The position numbers and the translations under genes are program-made. Positions 21,770 to 34,444 of a DNA stretch of 64,000 nt are shown in pieces (within the stretch, counting starts at the first letter, position 1; each line of letters starts with the position of its first letter). Below the pieces are notes generated by a model, which saw nothing but the letters and a program-made list of their open reading frames with translations, searched no databases and was not told the DNA's origin. Source of the stretch: Littorina saxatilis (taxonomy: Eukaryota > Mollusca > Gastropoda > Littorinimorpha > Littorinidae); NCBI RefSeq assembly GCF_037325665.1, contig NC_090260.1, positions 31,371,156 through 31,435,155 of the forward strand. Direction: 5' to 3'.

Positions 21770-23735
21770 CCAACTGGCCAGTACATTGACTTTCGTCCTA
21801 GTCGCCTGTATTGAAGTACATTGTGGTGTTATATGAAGTACATTTCGTTGGGGGTTGGTGTAACCATACTCTGTATTTAGCACCGTTTTGAATTTGTGTA
21901 TGTTTCATCTTTCAAAGCACATTGTTTTTTGCTTTTTTTATGTACCATAAACTACCTTTTCAGCGCCCGCAGTACCTAGTTAACGCCCATCCTCCAACAT
22001 TTGGATCAGTGTCGTCAACATATGTTGTGTGTTTTGTGTGTGTGTGTGTGTGTGTTTTTAAATGATGTGCACAGTTCTGCACCCTGTAGTGACATTGTCA
22101 TTCTAGGGAATGCTGAAAGACAACTATAATGTTTATTTAATACTCTGGTCACTGGAGTATCTGGATAGCCATGTGAAAAGAAGATGGAGATGAGAGAGCG
22201 TCTTCGGAAGTTGAAGAGGTCTGATTTTAGTGATATAAGGGAGCATGTGAAACGACCAGTGTTTGGTTACGCCATTTCCTATGGATTGGATCAGTATCAA
22301 TGACTGACTGACTGACTATTCACTTTGTGGTTTTTAGGATGTGTGTTCATTCACTCTCAGTGAATTTTTTGTTGGGTTTTTAGTGTTTTTTTCTTCTGTT
22401 TAGACACTTGCATATCAGGCGAAAGATACTTACAGGGTGACTAATTGTGCACAGATACATCTCCTATTAAAATGTTCACACCAAGATACCAAATATCACC
22501 ATTTCTAACGAGGAACTGATCCTGCACAGGCACAGTACCTAGTAAACGCCCCACCCCCTACTTTGGGCAAAATCTGTGCATAAAGCGGATGGACACTTAA
22601 AAGGCAGTTTACAGTACTAATATTTTTCCTCATTTTAATTTCTAGTCTCAGTATAGTTTCGTGTAGGTATTGGGATAATTGGAGTTACAGGTATATATAC
22701 ATGTGATTTCACTTGCAATTCTTTGCATAAAATAAACTCAAATGAGCAGACATAAAGGTGCACCTACAATTATTGTGACTGTTTGCTGTAAAACAATTTC
22801 CTTGGTAGATGGAGGGCATTGTGGGGACCAGATGTGTAGACCGTGGGATTAGATAGACTTGGGGGTTCTGGCTTGTAGAAAACTTCCCTGCTGCTCCGCC
22901 TTTTGGGGACGAACTTTGTGTTCAGTGATGTGTGCATAGGACTTTGCAACGTCAACCTCCACTGCAAACCATCTTTGTATTGTAGACACTATATTGTACC
23001 TGCAGAGAAAGATCACTTTTAGCTGTGTAGTTGAACCCTAATTTACAGCCCCCCCCCCCTCCCCCCCATTTAAGATCCTGTTTTTTTGGATTTTCTGTTT
23101 ATAATCTCTGTAAATTTACTCCCCCTGTTTAAGACGTAGCTGATTTTCTCAGAATTGTACAAGTTCCACTGTAGTATTTCCCTCTGCAGCATTATATTGT
23201 CAGTCAAAAGGGATACACAATCTGGCACAAAGAACAGCTGACATGAACAATAAAGTCTGGGGAAGGGTCCTGAAAGTATCTTGATTAATGCGTTGAATTG
23301 ACAGGTCTAGTAAACCTTGTGCAGAACAAATATGTGTTGAAGAGTGCTCGTTGACATGTTGCAGCAAGCCAAGCCATAATTATACCCTGTTGAAGTAATA
23401 CAAATCATGGGTGTGGGTTATATTTATTCACATCTTTTATATGATTGAAATGAAATGCAGAATTCTAAGACTTGTTTCTGAAAATGTGTACATTTGCATT
23501 TAAGATCTACATGGAATAAAACTGACACTGTTCTCGACAATTGAGTATGTTTTTGTGTGCGCATGTTGCTTAGTTTATTGATAATAATTGACTTTTGGTC
23601 AAGTTGTAACCACGAGTTTTGTAGCAAAGGTGCAATGATAAAAATAGACAGAAGATAATCAGATAATAAGACACTGGGCTGCAAATTGCTTTCAATTGTC
23701 ATTGTATTTATCTGTAAAATCATCATGATTTCCAT
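21770..23735. other. No gene recognised
   Basis: Contains a GT tract (22037-22054), a degenerate P-MITE at about 23036-23176 and two similar phrases CAGTACCTAGTTAACGCCC / CAGTACCTAGTAAACGCCC at 21970 and 22532. Confidence 0.4.
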
Positions 23736-23746
23736 GGCATGTATAA

Positions 23747-23925
23747 TGCAGTGGAACCCCCCTTTTAAGACCCCAAATTTAAAACTCCCTCCTTTTTAAA
23801 ACCTTGTTTTCTCACATTTTCTGTTCATAACGTCTGTAAAATTACCCCCATTTTAAGACTCATTCCTTTTTAAGACTTGATTTTCTCAGATTGTTTGAGG
23901 TCTTAAAAGGGGGGTGCCACTGTCG
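23747..23925 (+). mobile_element. P-MITE, copy
   Basis: GCAGTGGAACCCCCCTTTT at the left and AAAAGGGGGGTGCCACTGTC at the right as inverted ends. The interior has two TTTTAAGAC(T/C) blocks. Confidence 0.75.
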
Positions 23926-23989
23926 TTATAATGCATCTTCAGAAATTGAAGACACATGCTGCAGTTTTGTTATAACCATGAAGAAGATA

Positions 23990-24389
23990 GGGCGGGGATA
24001 TAGCTCAGTTGGTAGCGCGCTGGATTTGTATTCAGTTGGCCGCTGTCAGCGTGAGTTCGATCCCAGGTTCGGCGGAAATTTATTTCAGAGTCAACTTTGT
24101 GTGCCGACTCTCTTCGGTGTCCGAACTCCCCCCCGTGTACACTACATTGGGTGTGCACGTTAAAGATCCCACGATTGACAAAAGGGTCTTTCCTGGCAAA
24201 ATTGCTTTGGCACAGTTAATAATTGTCTACCTATACCCGTGTGACTTGGAATAATAGGCCGTGAAAGGTAAATATGCGCCGAAATGGCTGCAATTACTGG
24301 CCGTATAAAATTTCATCTCACACGGCATCACTGCTGAGCGCCTAGAACTGTACCCACGGAATATGCGCGATATAAGCCTCATTGATTGA
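23990..24389 (+). mobile_element. SINE-B, full length
   Basis: GGGCGGGGATATAGCTCAG head, box B GAGTTCGATCCC, body as at 10710-11119, and ATTGATTG tail. Confidence 0.9.
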
Positions 24390-24654
24390 AAAATACTGTT
24401 TCTAAACGTTTACAGTGTCTTATCCTCTAACTACATCTTTTTAAAGACTCCATAACTTGTAATCACTCAACAATTCCTCTCTGTATGGCTGCAGTTCAAG
24501 TAAACCAGAAATGGTAAACCATTGCCACACTCAAGGAATTGGTTCCTGGCAACTTATGTCGGGTGCGCAGCCTGAGAGAGACACGACAGAGATAGTTGCT
24601 CAAGATAAAAGATAAGCTTGACTTACACCAAAATTATGAACATTTAAACTCACC

Positions 24655-24735
24655 TTACTGATCTTTTTGTCTGAAATATGTTATGCCATTATTGCCACAC
24701 ATTGCAAGAATGTTTGATGTCCGGGTGCTTGGTCC
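24655..24735 (-). CDS. Unknown 92-residue protein, exon 2 (C-terminal)
   Basis: Acceptor CTGACATTTTCAG. Phase 0 frame reads GPSTRTSNILAMCGNNGITY then FRQKDQ and stop, one base before a donor AAG|GTGAGT, so a 3' untranslated exon may follow. Phase fits the exon at 25556-25753. I do not recognise the family. Confidence 0.5.
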   Translation of the reverse strand, partial: GPSTRTSNILAMCGNNGITYFRQKDQ

Positions 24736-25555
24736 CTGAAAATGTCAGAAAATTGTTATAGTAATTATAGCAACATCTAAAACCACTAAGTGTAAACCAA
24801 AGGCTGGCCAATTACATAGTTCTACAGCAACATCAGTTCTGAACATGAAGCTTTGAACATGCACAGCGACACTTAAAATGGCAGTCAAAAAAGAAAGGAT
24901 GAATGAAATTCTGCCACATTTAGTGTTTGCTTCAATGAACACTGAGGAAGAATGTGTTCTTCATTAAAAGTAACCCTTTCACAAAGCTTTACCAATAAAC
25001 TTCAATCATAGTTCTTACTGCACAGAAAAACTCATACCACTGACAATATAAAATGTCAGTTATAAATAACATGTTCTGTTGCACAACCTCCAAAGACTGC
25101 AAAGAAACAACTGCCCATAAAGTGATAAAATATCAGTATCACGTGTGCTGACTGACCCTACTTTTTTCCATCTCAATTTTATTTTTAGGGGGATTACTCA
25201 CAGACTGGCTACTCTGTCAGTCTCTGTCTCATATACAGTGCACCTCATGAGCTTGTATTCAACCGCCGGTCGATCATTATTTACTTCTGCATGCTTACCC
25301 TTACTACGATGATCGACCGGCGTTTTGATACAAGCTCCTGTGCAGTGCACAGACACACACGCACCGTAGTTGCAAACACACACACTGACACTGTGTCCGT
25401 GTTCAAACAAAAACAGGAAAACTGGACACATTCGGCCGCTTGATTGATCCTTCATTCGCACTACACACCAGCAGACACACATACAACACGGCAGCAAAAT
25501 GTGTCCAGGTCTTTCCAAAGTATACACGACAACACTCGCTTTATTTAATACTTAC

Positions 25556-25753
25556 AACTCCAGTAGCAGGATATCTGTATCTGTATCTGTAGGTTACGTC
25601 GCTAGCATCCTGAACGGTAAAACACTCATAGCTATCAGTTGAATCCAGCTTTCCGTCTGCTTGCTGATGATAACTTTGCATTTCGTGCGCCGAGCGTGTC
25701 TTTCTCGTGATTCTGTGTCGTTCGGAGTCAGTCAGCTGCTTTCTGAACCACAT
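25556..25753 (-). CDS. Unknown 92-residue protein, exon 1
   Basis: ATG at 25753 opens 66 codons (MWFRKQLTDSERHRITRKTR... ending YRYRYRYPATGV) to donor GTT|GTAAGT in phase 0. The upstream region is CpG-rich and contains ACAATGGCGG, an earlier ATG in another frame that would overlap this start, so translation could be regulated or the start may be different. The product is hydrophilic, basic at its N-terminus, with no signal peptide or membrane segment. Role unknown. Confidence 0.5.
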
Positions 25754-26112
25754 GGAGTCGATTTCCTACTGAAACTTGCGGGCTTGTCCCACCGAGCAGC
25801 TATCCCATCCGCCATTGTTTTGAGTCGTCATGCTAACGTCACGCGCTCGCGACAAAAACCAGTCTATGACGGCCAATTTTAATCTTCAAATGGTGGAGAG
25901 CAGACGTCAAAAAACTCATTTTGATTAAATCATTTAGCATACTTGTGGTGCTTTATTGAGCAAACCGGGCCAGGTGCGTCTTAATTAAGGTACCCTAGAT
26001 TCCCCAAAATCTTCAAATCGGCCGAATTCGACAAAAAAACTCTCCAAAATGGCGGCGCGGACACTATATCTTTAAGAATTATAGAGTAGATTGCACTGAC
26101 GCAACAAAGCTG

Positions 26113-26400
<288 letters not shown>

Positions 26401-27055
26401 AAGGTTACATAAAAACATTAATGGTAGAACATATAAGTTTATGTACACGAAGCGCATTATGTAGAAGCATTGTAGATCATAAGGTAGTGTTCAATCAAAA
26501 TTGGGTGTAAAGCAATGAAGATAAACGCAAAGTAAGCATACTTTGCAACAATACATTAGCTCAGCAAAACAATGTATTACAGAGCCAAATCTTCGTGATT
26601 TTGTCACAATAAACCATAATTCCGATAATGAACAACTGGATACAAAGAGAACATACCAATCAAGTTTATTTGTTCATAGAGTTCATTAAATGGAAAGAAT
26701 ATTTGGTTCTAAAAGAATCCGTATTGGTGGATTGCCGCAGGGCGTCCGGAAGAGCGCTCCAGAGGCTGCTTCCTGAATTTAAACAAGACTTGATTTAAAT
26801 AGGTCTATCATAGGAAGAGGAGTGTTTAGTTAAAGTGGTGCGAATTCTTCAAAGAGAACTTAGAACAAATGGTTTCGGGTGCATTTTCTGTCATAATTTT
26901 ATGCATCATTATTCCTTTGTTATAATTCATTCTTGACTTTAGAGGTAGGACCCCTATGTTGATGTAGTCTGAGTCGGTGAGAGTAGTCTGTTTGAGTAAT
27001 ACTACTTTAAGCGCTCTTTTGTGTAATCTGCTGAGTAGCTTTAGGGAATTATCAC
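26401..27055. other. No gene recognised
   Basis: Unique-looking AT-rich DNA without supported exons. Confidence 0.4.
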
Positions 27056-27056
27056 T

Positions 27057-27209
<153 letters not shown>

Positions 27210-27225
27210 ATATATATATTTTTAC

Positions 27226-27580
27226 TAGAATGAATACCCGCTTCGTACTTAGAGCCGTACGCCGGCTTCGCCGGGTCCGAACAATGGACCCGCCAAGCTT
27301 AGGTCCCTCCCAGATTCGTGGAATGGGAACAGCACGAAAATGATTCAGTGGCCATAATGCCATTCCTGACCATATCGAGTCCCATCCTTGTCGACGAATG
27401 TAACCGTGTTAATCACCTTTGGAGGCGAACTCCACTCAAACAGGACTGAGCAAGTTATGGCTTTACACAAAAGCCGCCAGACCACATCACAAACAGAACT
27501 GAACAATGCACAGGTGTTGCTCACATAGAGACACACACACACACACACACAAAAACACAGAGAAGCCGTATCTATAGAGA
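27226..27580 (+). repeat. Dispersed repeat beginning ACTAGAATGAATACCCGC
   Basis: Sits between a (TA)n stretch and a CA tract. Has a short hairpin CCGGCTTCGCCGG near one end, recalling the hairpin-ended families. Only one copy in the window. Confidence 0.4.
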
Positions 27581-27834
27581 GATAGATGACAGTGTATTTT
27601 TCGCGTGGCTATAAATTGATTCGACCTTTGCACTTTTACAGTGAGGATAATTTACGGGTCCAATTTACGTTCTGGACACTGCGTTGACCTTCTAAAAATA
27701 GTAACAGTAACAGAACGCCGGGAATATCCGAAGACGCTCCACTCACACTATAGTGCACCATTACGAAGGAAGGGAGGTAAACGCTGAAAACCTGGAGAAT
27801 ATGAGAAGATAAGGAAGAGTTACTTATAATGGTG

Positions 27835-28225
27835 AAATGAACACAAAAACCAAAATCGATTCAGCGCTGCGCGCTGAGAGCACGTGTTGAAATATCTCAT
27901 CGATGATATTGTGTCCGGGGTGTAGCTGAATACGGTGTCCAAATTTGAAAAAGATCCACCGAGAACTTTGGCGTTGTGATGTGGTGTAGCGGCTATTATG
28001 GGTGTGTCGGTATGGGGGCCCGGGTAGCTGAGGTGGAACCAAAATCGGTTCAGCGCTGCGCGCTGAGAGCACGTGTTGAAATATCGACCAGGTTGTGTCC
28101 TGTACCGGGTCAACCTGAATATGCCCACCAAATTTGAAGCAGATCCATCGAGAACTTTGGCCGTGCATGGCGAATACACAAACAGATACACAGACACACA
28201 CACACACACACAAGTCGTATATATA
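27835..28225 (-). repeat. Doubled repeat unit with GCTGCGCGCTGAGAGCACG
   Basis: Two diverged copies (about 27850-27985 and 28035-28175) share TCAGCGCTGCGCGCTGAGAG and GATCCA(C/T)CGAGAACTTTGG. A CA tract and (TA)n follow and lead directly into TAM-1. Confidence 0.6.
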
Positions 28226-29883
28226 TATATGAGCCTGTGCCAAAACGTGGTCAGCAAGAATAATTTCTCTTTATGAAAGCAGCAAGTTACTAATAGCACC
28301 ACTCCTTCTTAAAGTAAACCCTTCAGAGAGATAGTACAGATAATTTCATCAGTTTTTATCAATTGGAAGGTCTTGAAAAGGTTATTAGAATGCCCCAAAA
28401 TGACAAAATCCGACACTTTTACACATAGCTACTTCATTGTTTTGTAACTTATGTAAGAGCATGTCTGCTCATTGGAAATTAAATTTCTTGATTGTATTTC
28501 TATGAGTGTATAATGAGGATTTGCTCAAATGAGTTTGCACCCAAAACATGTTTGAATATTCATGAAAAATGTGAGTTTTAAAAGTGGCGTGTCAACTGTA
28601 ACGGTTCATGTCCTAAATTTCTCAAATTTAAGACTGCAATTTTCTTATTTAATTATATTTGATAGCTTTTAGTACATTAACATCAAGAAAAGAGCCTTTA
28701 CATTGAAGTCTCATGACAAAAGAAAAACTCAGATGTCATTTCTACACTCTTATTTTTCAAATTTCAAATATTTTATAATTACTGTGTCTTTTCATTATGA
28801 TTGACCACTTCCTTATAAAATTCACAATTTGTTTCCTCTCTTTTGAATTACAGTTTAAAATGATAGCTTTTATTCACACCTGCCTGAACAAAACTTAGTT
28901 GAAGGGCATATAATGTAGTTATTTTAGGCTACAAAATAAAATATTTGTACTGTGTCCTCTTTACAGAACCGTTACGATTGACATACTGTGTCTTCAGCAG
29001 GCCGTTACGATTGACACACAAAAGTCTAAAAATCACCTAAAGCAGCATGTGTCTTGCTTCCCCTTTTGCACAGTTCCTGTGGTTGGTATTCTTAATGATA
29101 ATTGAGAAAGATTTCAATGTGGTGTCTTGATGTCTTGTCACAGCAGTTATTCATTGTTCGGGACATTTTTAATGTCTTCCGGGACATGTTACAGTTGACA
29201 CACAAAATTTGAAAACTCATCTTGTGTATGTTTCTCCTGGCTCATTTTGTATTCAAACAATAAGTATGAGTTACTCATTACTAATTTTGTCCAAAATTAC
29301 ATCTTTTTTAAAAAAAATAAGTGAACAAAATTTCATGTCTCGTTACGAGTGACACACAAATATGAGTATCTTAGTAATCAGAATAGAAATCCCACCAAGT
29401 TTGGATACCAAAACATTTACAATGCCATAAATACAACATAGCTTCTTAAACTTTTGCTCTGAAACTATTTTTGCGTTTGTGAGAAGAAAATGTTGACTTG
29501 TTATGTGTCAATCGTAACGGATGACACAGTGGTTACGTCATTGTTTTAGTCCAGCAGTCTCAGCTATGTGAGCAATAGCAATATATCCTTAGCTTACAAT
29601 GCATACATGTTGTATAAAAATGTGATTTTCCATTTAACACTTTTTATGAACAAAATATTAAGCATAGTACTGTGTCCTGCGTTACAGTTGACACACATAA
29701 ATATCAAGCTTTGTCCTGGCATTATCAAAAAGGTATGCTACCAGTTATCAATTTAACTGTCAAAAACAGAATCCTAAAACAGTCAAAATGACGATATTAA
29801 ATTTGCAAAGCTCTGTTTGCATTCTGAATTTTGCATGTGAATGTCCCATTTCAAGGATCACCTTTTGGCACAGGCTCATATAT
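28225..29883. mobile_element. TAM-1: TIR element in (TA)n with scattered GTTACGATTGACAC motif
   Basis: Inverted ends ATATATGAGCCTGTGCCAAAA (28225-28245 and 29863-29883) inside TA-rich flanks. The interior of about 1.6 kb is AT-rich with no long frame. It carries about seven copies, in both orientations, of CGTTACGATTGACACAC and variants (28589, 28968, 29002, 29189, 29341, 29504, 29682). No transposase seen; family unknown. Confidence 0.65.
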
Positions 29884-30251
29884 ATGTACATGAGACAGAT
29901 ACACAGACACACTCGCAAATTACACACTGTGGCAACAACACCAGCAAGGCAAACATTTGCTACTCTTCATCCCTATGACTATGTGGAGTATGTCCAAATG
30001 AAGGGCCACAGACTGACACCATCGATAAGCTCAGTATAGAAATGAAACTGTTGAACAGTTTTAAAACAGAAATGAGATGTGAAGTTTAAAAAGCTCTGGT
30101 GCTTATGTACTTCAGTCAAGTACCAGCATTATTGCTGGCAGTAGCAGGACTTCGCAGGAAAGTTAATTATTGATTAGGAAAACAGAAAAAAATTGTGTAC
30201 GAAATAATAAGAATTTTACGCAACAACGGCGACAGAACCCGTGTTATTTAC

Positions 30252-30278
30252 CTGAGCGGGCTTTTGTAGCGTCGCCAT
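30252..30278 (-). CDS. Candidate first coding exon (9 codons)
   Basis: GGTATGGCGACG... codes MATLQKPAQ and ends CAG|GTAAATAAC in phase 0. CpG-containing surroundings suit a promoter region. The next exon should lie to the left but I could not identify it. Confidence 0.3.
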
Positions 30279-32084
30279 ACCGCGAAGATTGCTGTCTAAT
30301 GGACCACGACAGATACAAAATCAAATGGACTCTTGAAACTTAAATTTCTATAGCGGTCTGCTTTGCGTTCATGCTGCGCTCTCCCGGAAGTCTTGCAAGA
30401 GTAGTTTCCCCATCCGGTCCGACTAAACTACGCGCCAGCACGCGCTAGCACGCGCCAGCACGCGCCAGCTTGAACCATAGCACTTATATACTTTATTTTT
30501 ATATTTCTAGTTAGTTCATCGTCCATTCTCACATAATACAAAATTTCAAACTTCAATGATAAAAAATACGGAAGTTATGACGAGTTTAAGGAGAGCTAAT
30601 GCACTACTCTCAAATCCGACGATTGTCGGACATGGAGCCACGGCCTTTGGATAGCTCTCCTATAACGCGTCTTAGCTATCGTAAATTTTATCACTGAAGT
30701 TTGAAATTTTGTATAATGTAAGAACTGACGATGGAATGACTAGAAACATACAGATAAATTATATAACAGCTATGAATCTCAGTAGCGTCCACTTAAATTT
30801 GGTAGCGCGCAGTTTTAGTCCGGATTTTGTCGGATTTGAGAGTAGCGCATTAGCTCGCCTAAAACCCGTCATAACTACTGAAATGTTCAACACTCAAGCT
30901 TGAAATTTTGTATTATGTAAGAATGGACAATTAACTATATAGACTATAAAAATAAATTATGTAAGTGTTATGGATCACCGGGTAGCGTCTACTTCAAAGT
31001 GGTAGCTTGCAGGCTGTTTAGTCAATGGCGGAAATCGTCGGATTTGAGAGTAGTGCATTAGCTCTCCTTAAACTCGTCATAACTTCCGTATTTTTCATCA
31101 TTGAAGTTTGAAATTTTGTATTATGTGAGAATGGACGATGAACTAACTAGATATATAAAAATAAAGTATATAAGTGCTATGGTTCAAGCTGGCGCGTGCT
31201 GGCGCCTAGTTTGAAGTAGAGTGATCCATAACACTTACATAATTTATTTTTATAGTCTATATAGTTCATTGTCCATTCTTACATAATACAAAATTTCAAG
31301 CTTGAGTGTTGAACATTTCAGTAGTTATGACGTGTTTTAGTCGAGCTAATGCGCTACTCTCAAATCCGACAAAATCCGGCAGTGACTAAAACTGCGCACT
31401 ACCAATTTTAAGTGGACGCTACTGAGATTCATAGCTGTTATATGATTTATCTGTATGTTTCTAGTCATTCCATCGTCAGTTCTTACATTATACAAAATTT
31501 CACACTTCAGTGATTAAAAACAATGTGGGATACGGAGTCATTCGTTCGAACACAGTCAGTCGGATGCAGAGCCACTCATTCCTCTGTGTGTGTGTGTGAT
31601 CCATAGCACTTACATACTTTATTTTTATATTTTTTGTTAGATCATCGTCCATTCTCACATAATACAAAATTTCAATTTTCAATGATGAAAATTACGGAAG
31701 TTATGACAAAACTTCGACATTGACTGAATACAGACATTAATGCATACCAACTGCACAACCACTTTGAAGCAGGCACTGCCTTGACCTGTATCATTTATGT
31801 TACTTTATTCTTTAATTATACACAATTTCAGCTCCATAAATCAAAATGGTGATGGTTGTGTTGGATGATAGCAGAACTGCTAGGATAGTCTCAACTTCAA
31901 AGAACTTAGGACCAGCAATACAACACGAAGCCGGTGGCGATCTGTCGGCAACTATTTTCAGTGAAGTATTTGAGCAGCAACAATGCAAAGATACGTCAGT
32001 CATGTATTTGCCATTATGTCAAAGAAGGGCGTTGTTGGGTTTTTTTTCGTCGGAAAGGGTTTGAAGTTTTTGAGCATAATTATT

Positions 32085-32096
32085 ATTATTATTTTA

Positions 32097-32185
<89 letters not shown>

Positions 32186-32200
32186 ATTATTATCATTATC
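32085..32200. repeat. (ATT)n microsatellite
   Basis: Trinucleotide run inside the foldback element. The poly-Ile, poly-Leu and poly-Asn frames over it are artefacts. Confidence 0.97.
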
Positions 32201-33100
32201 ACTATTATTCTCATTACTAATGCACATTAAGTGCGCTCACCCCCCCCCTCCCCTCCTCCTCCCCCCCCCCAAAAAAAAATCTTTGTTTTCTCCCTCTTGT
32301 CTCTGTACCTGTGTCCTTTTTATCTTTCACCATCTCTCACAAATAACACCAACCACACCCCACCCCCACCCCCCACACACACACACAAACACACACACAC
32401 ATCTCCTCTCTCTCTTCTGGTCTAGTTACTGTGCCGACTGTGTGTATGTCTTCGGTGTTATCTTCGTGGGTTTCTTTGTACGTCTCGTTCTTAACCCTTC
32501 ATCGAACGATGCACTGTATGTAAGTGCCGTCCTCACAAAGAGGATTTCTAACCTGCAACTCATCGAAATCGTATCCTAGTCACTCTTCTTTACATCTACA
32601 CCAAGATAAAGGGAGGTAAAGCTAGCTAACAAACAAACAACTGTTCCTGCACTTTTTGATTGTTTTGCCATGCTATACAACTTATTTTAATTTATTTTTT
32701 AATCATTTTTTTTAATTAATTTTACTAGAACGGTAGCATATCAACAACATTCGGCTTAAAAAGGCTTGTTCATCCTGTGAGGACGCAAGACTTCAAGTTT
32801 GTCCAAATAAATACATGCTGAAAAGTATGTTGTTTCTTTGCCCTGTGAAGTAATGAACATGTCCATTGTTCTGTGCTGCAAAGTGCAGAATGTCATTTAA
32901 TTTTAACTTTGATATATATGCTTAACTCGGAACATGGCGATATGCTCATTTGCACCTCGTGTCCATGGGTGTATCGTCGGGGCTTCCATCCCCAACCGAG
33001 CGGGTCCCCAGGTGGTGGATAGGGGAACGGCCCCAGGGGGGTCAGCTGCGAATCAGAATAAGCAGCCAAACGGGTAGCGTTCACACACACACACACCGTG

Positions 33101-33436
33101 CAGGGCCGGACCAAATGAGTTGTAAGGGGGGGGGGGGGTTCCTCCTTTTTTGGGGGGGCAAATCAGCGAAGTGGCGAAGCCACAAGCGCGCACCTGCAAA
33201 GCAGGCGCGTGAACTATAGGGGGGTCCGGGGGCATGCTCCCCCGGAAAATTTTTGAAAAACGGTTAAAATCTGTGCAATCTGGTGCATTCTGGGCCTTGT
33301 TTTGAGGGTTAAGAGCAGCATTGTTTTGGTGCTAAAACTAGTAAAAAAAAAATTAAAAAAAACTCAAAGCAAGGTACATGCTTTTTCCAGGGGTGGGGTT
33401 CCGGAACCCCTGGAACTCCCCCTGGGTCCGGCCCTG
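33101..33436 (+). mobile_element. MITE with CAGGGCCGGACC ends
   Basis: Inverted ends CAGGGCCGGACC and GGTCCGGCCCTG, flanked by CCGTG (33096-33100 and 33437-33441). Contains GGGGGCATGCTCCCCC, shared with the CAGGGGTGGG MITE. Confidence 0.75.
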
Positions 33437-34142
33437 CCGTGGCACACAGAGGAATGACTGGCTCCGCATCCGACTGACTGTTGGAACGAATGACTCCGTA
33501 TCCGACATTGTCGGACATGGAGCCACGGCCTTAGGATAGCTCTCCTATAACGCGTCTTAGCACTTATATACTTGATTTTTATATTTCTAGTTAGTTCATC
33601 GTCAGTTCTTACATTATACAAAATTTCAAACTTCAGTGATAAAATTTACGATAGCTAAGACGCGTTATAGGAGAGCTATCCAAAGGCCGTGGCTCCATGT
33701 CCGACAATCGTCGGATTTGAGAGTAGTGCATTAGCTCTCCTTAAACTCGTCATAACTTCCGTATTTTTTATCATTGAAGTTTGAAATTTTGCATTATGTG
33801 AGAATGGACGATGAACTAACTAGAAATATAAAAAATAAAGTATATAAGTGCTATGGTTCAAGCTGGCGCGTGCTGGCGCGTGCTAGCGCGTGCTGGCGCG
33901 TGCTGGCGCGTAGTTTAGGCGGACCCTCCCCATCTATTCACTCAAATCAACTGCAACGATAAGAAGAGGACCACAACTCCCCTGGTTTAACGATATAATT
34001 TTTCTCCAAAGACCATTTATCACCCCGGCCTTGTTGATCTTGCATAAAGTCCACACCGAAACACCCCCCCCCCCCACCCCAAAGCAATACACTTATTTGA
34101 TGTTAGTTTCAGTTTCTTTGTAACCCCAAAGACCCTGTGTAG

Positions 34143-34414
34143 TGAAGGAAATTCGTGGTTTTACTCCAAAATACGATTACTTCAAAATGTGCACCGAGTG
34201 TTTACGTCCCTTGAAGTTTCGTCGATTTTTACGAATAAAGATTCTAAGTTCTCACATCACAGAACGGTACCCGGTACCTTGGCTGCCAGTTCGTGAAGTT
34301 TTGGGTGAAAAGACGAGAAATTCGATTAGTATTCTTTCATCACCAACTGAGTCCGATCGGACTTTGGATGTATACATGTTTCAGCGAGACGGATTATCGT
34401 CGCAGTTTGACCAG
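34143..34414 (+). CDS. Unknown protein, penultimate exon
   Basis: 272 bases from acceptor CTGTGTAG to donor GACCAG|GTAGGG, phase 1 in and 0 out. Open throughout, codes about 90 residues including CTECLRPLKFRRFLRIKIL, YPVPWLPVREVLGE and SISILSSPTESDRTLDVYMF. Long open frame, splice sites and matching phase with 36633 support a real gene. Its size and phases equal those of gene 2 exon 2 (51849-52120), but I see no convincing sequence similarity. The upstream exon was not found. Confidence 0.6.
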
Positions 34415-34444
34415 GTAGGGCTCGTCATTCATTTGATCTTGTAA

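Larger units (their letters stand above)
30407..33934. mobile_element. Foldback-type element, 3.5 kb, with 8-base target duplication
   Basis: Flanked by TCCCCATC (30407-30414 and 33927-33934). The outer 330 bases or so are inverted repeats of each other: GGTCCGnCTAAACTACGCGCC, then short GC-rich tandem units (GCTGGCGCGT), then a block with GAAATTTTGTATTATGTGAG. That block recurs nine times in alternating orientation (30527, 30706, 30899, 31107, 31275, 31480, 31650, 33602, 33777). The interior also holds an (ATT)n tract and a separate MITE at 33101-33436. No transposase frame. An 8-base duplication fits hAT-type or related superfamilies. Confidence 0.75.

Noticed and set aside
31846-32064. 72-codon frame MVMVVLDDSRTARIVS... 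inside the foldback element
   Set aside because: Protein-like but isolated, no splice sites or family; could be chance.
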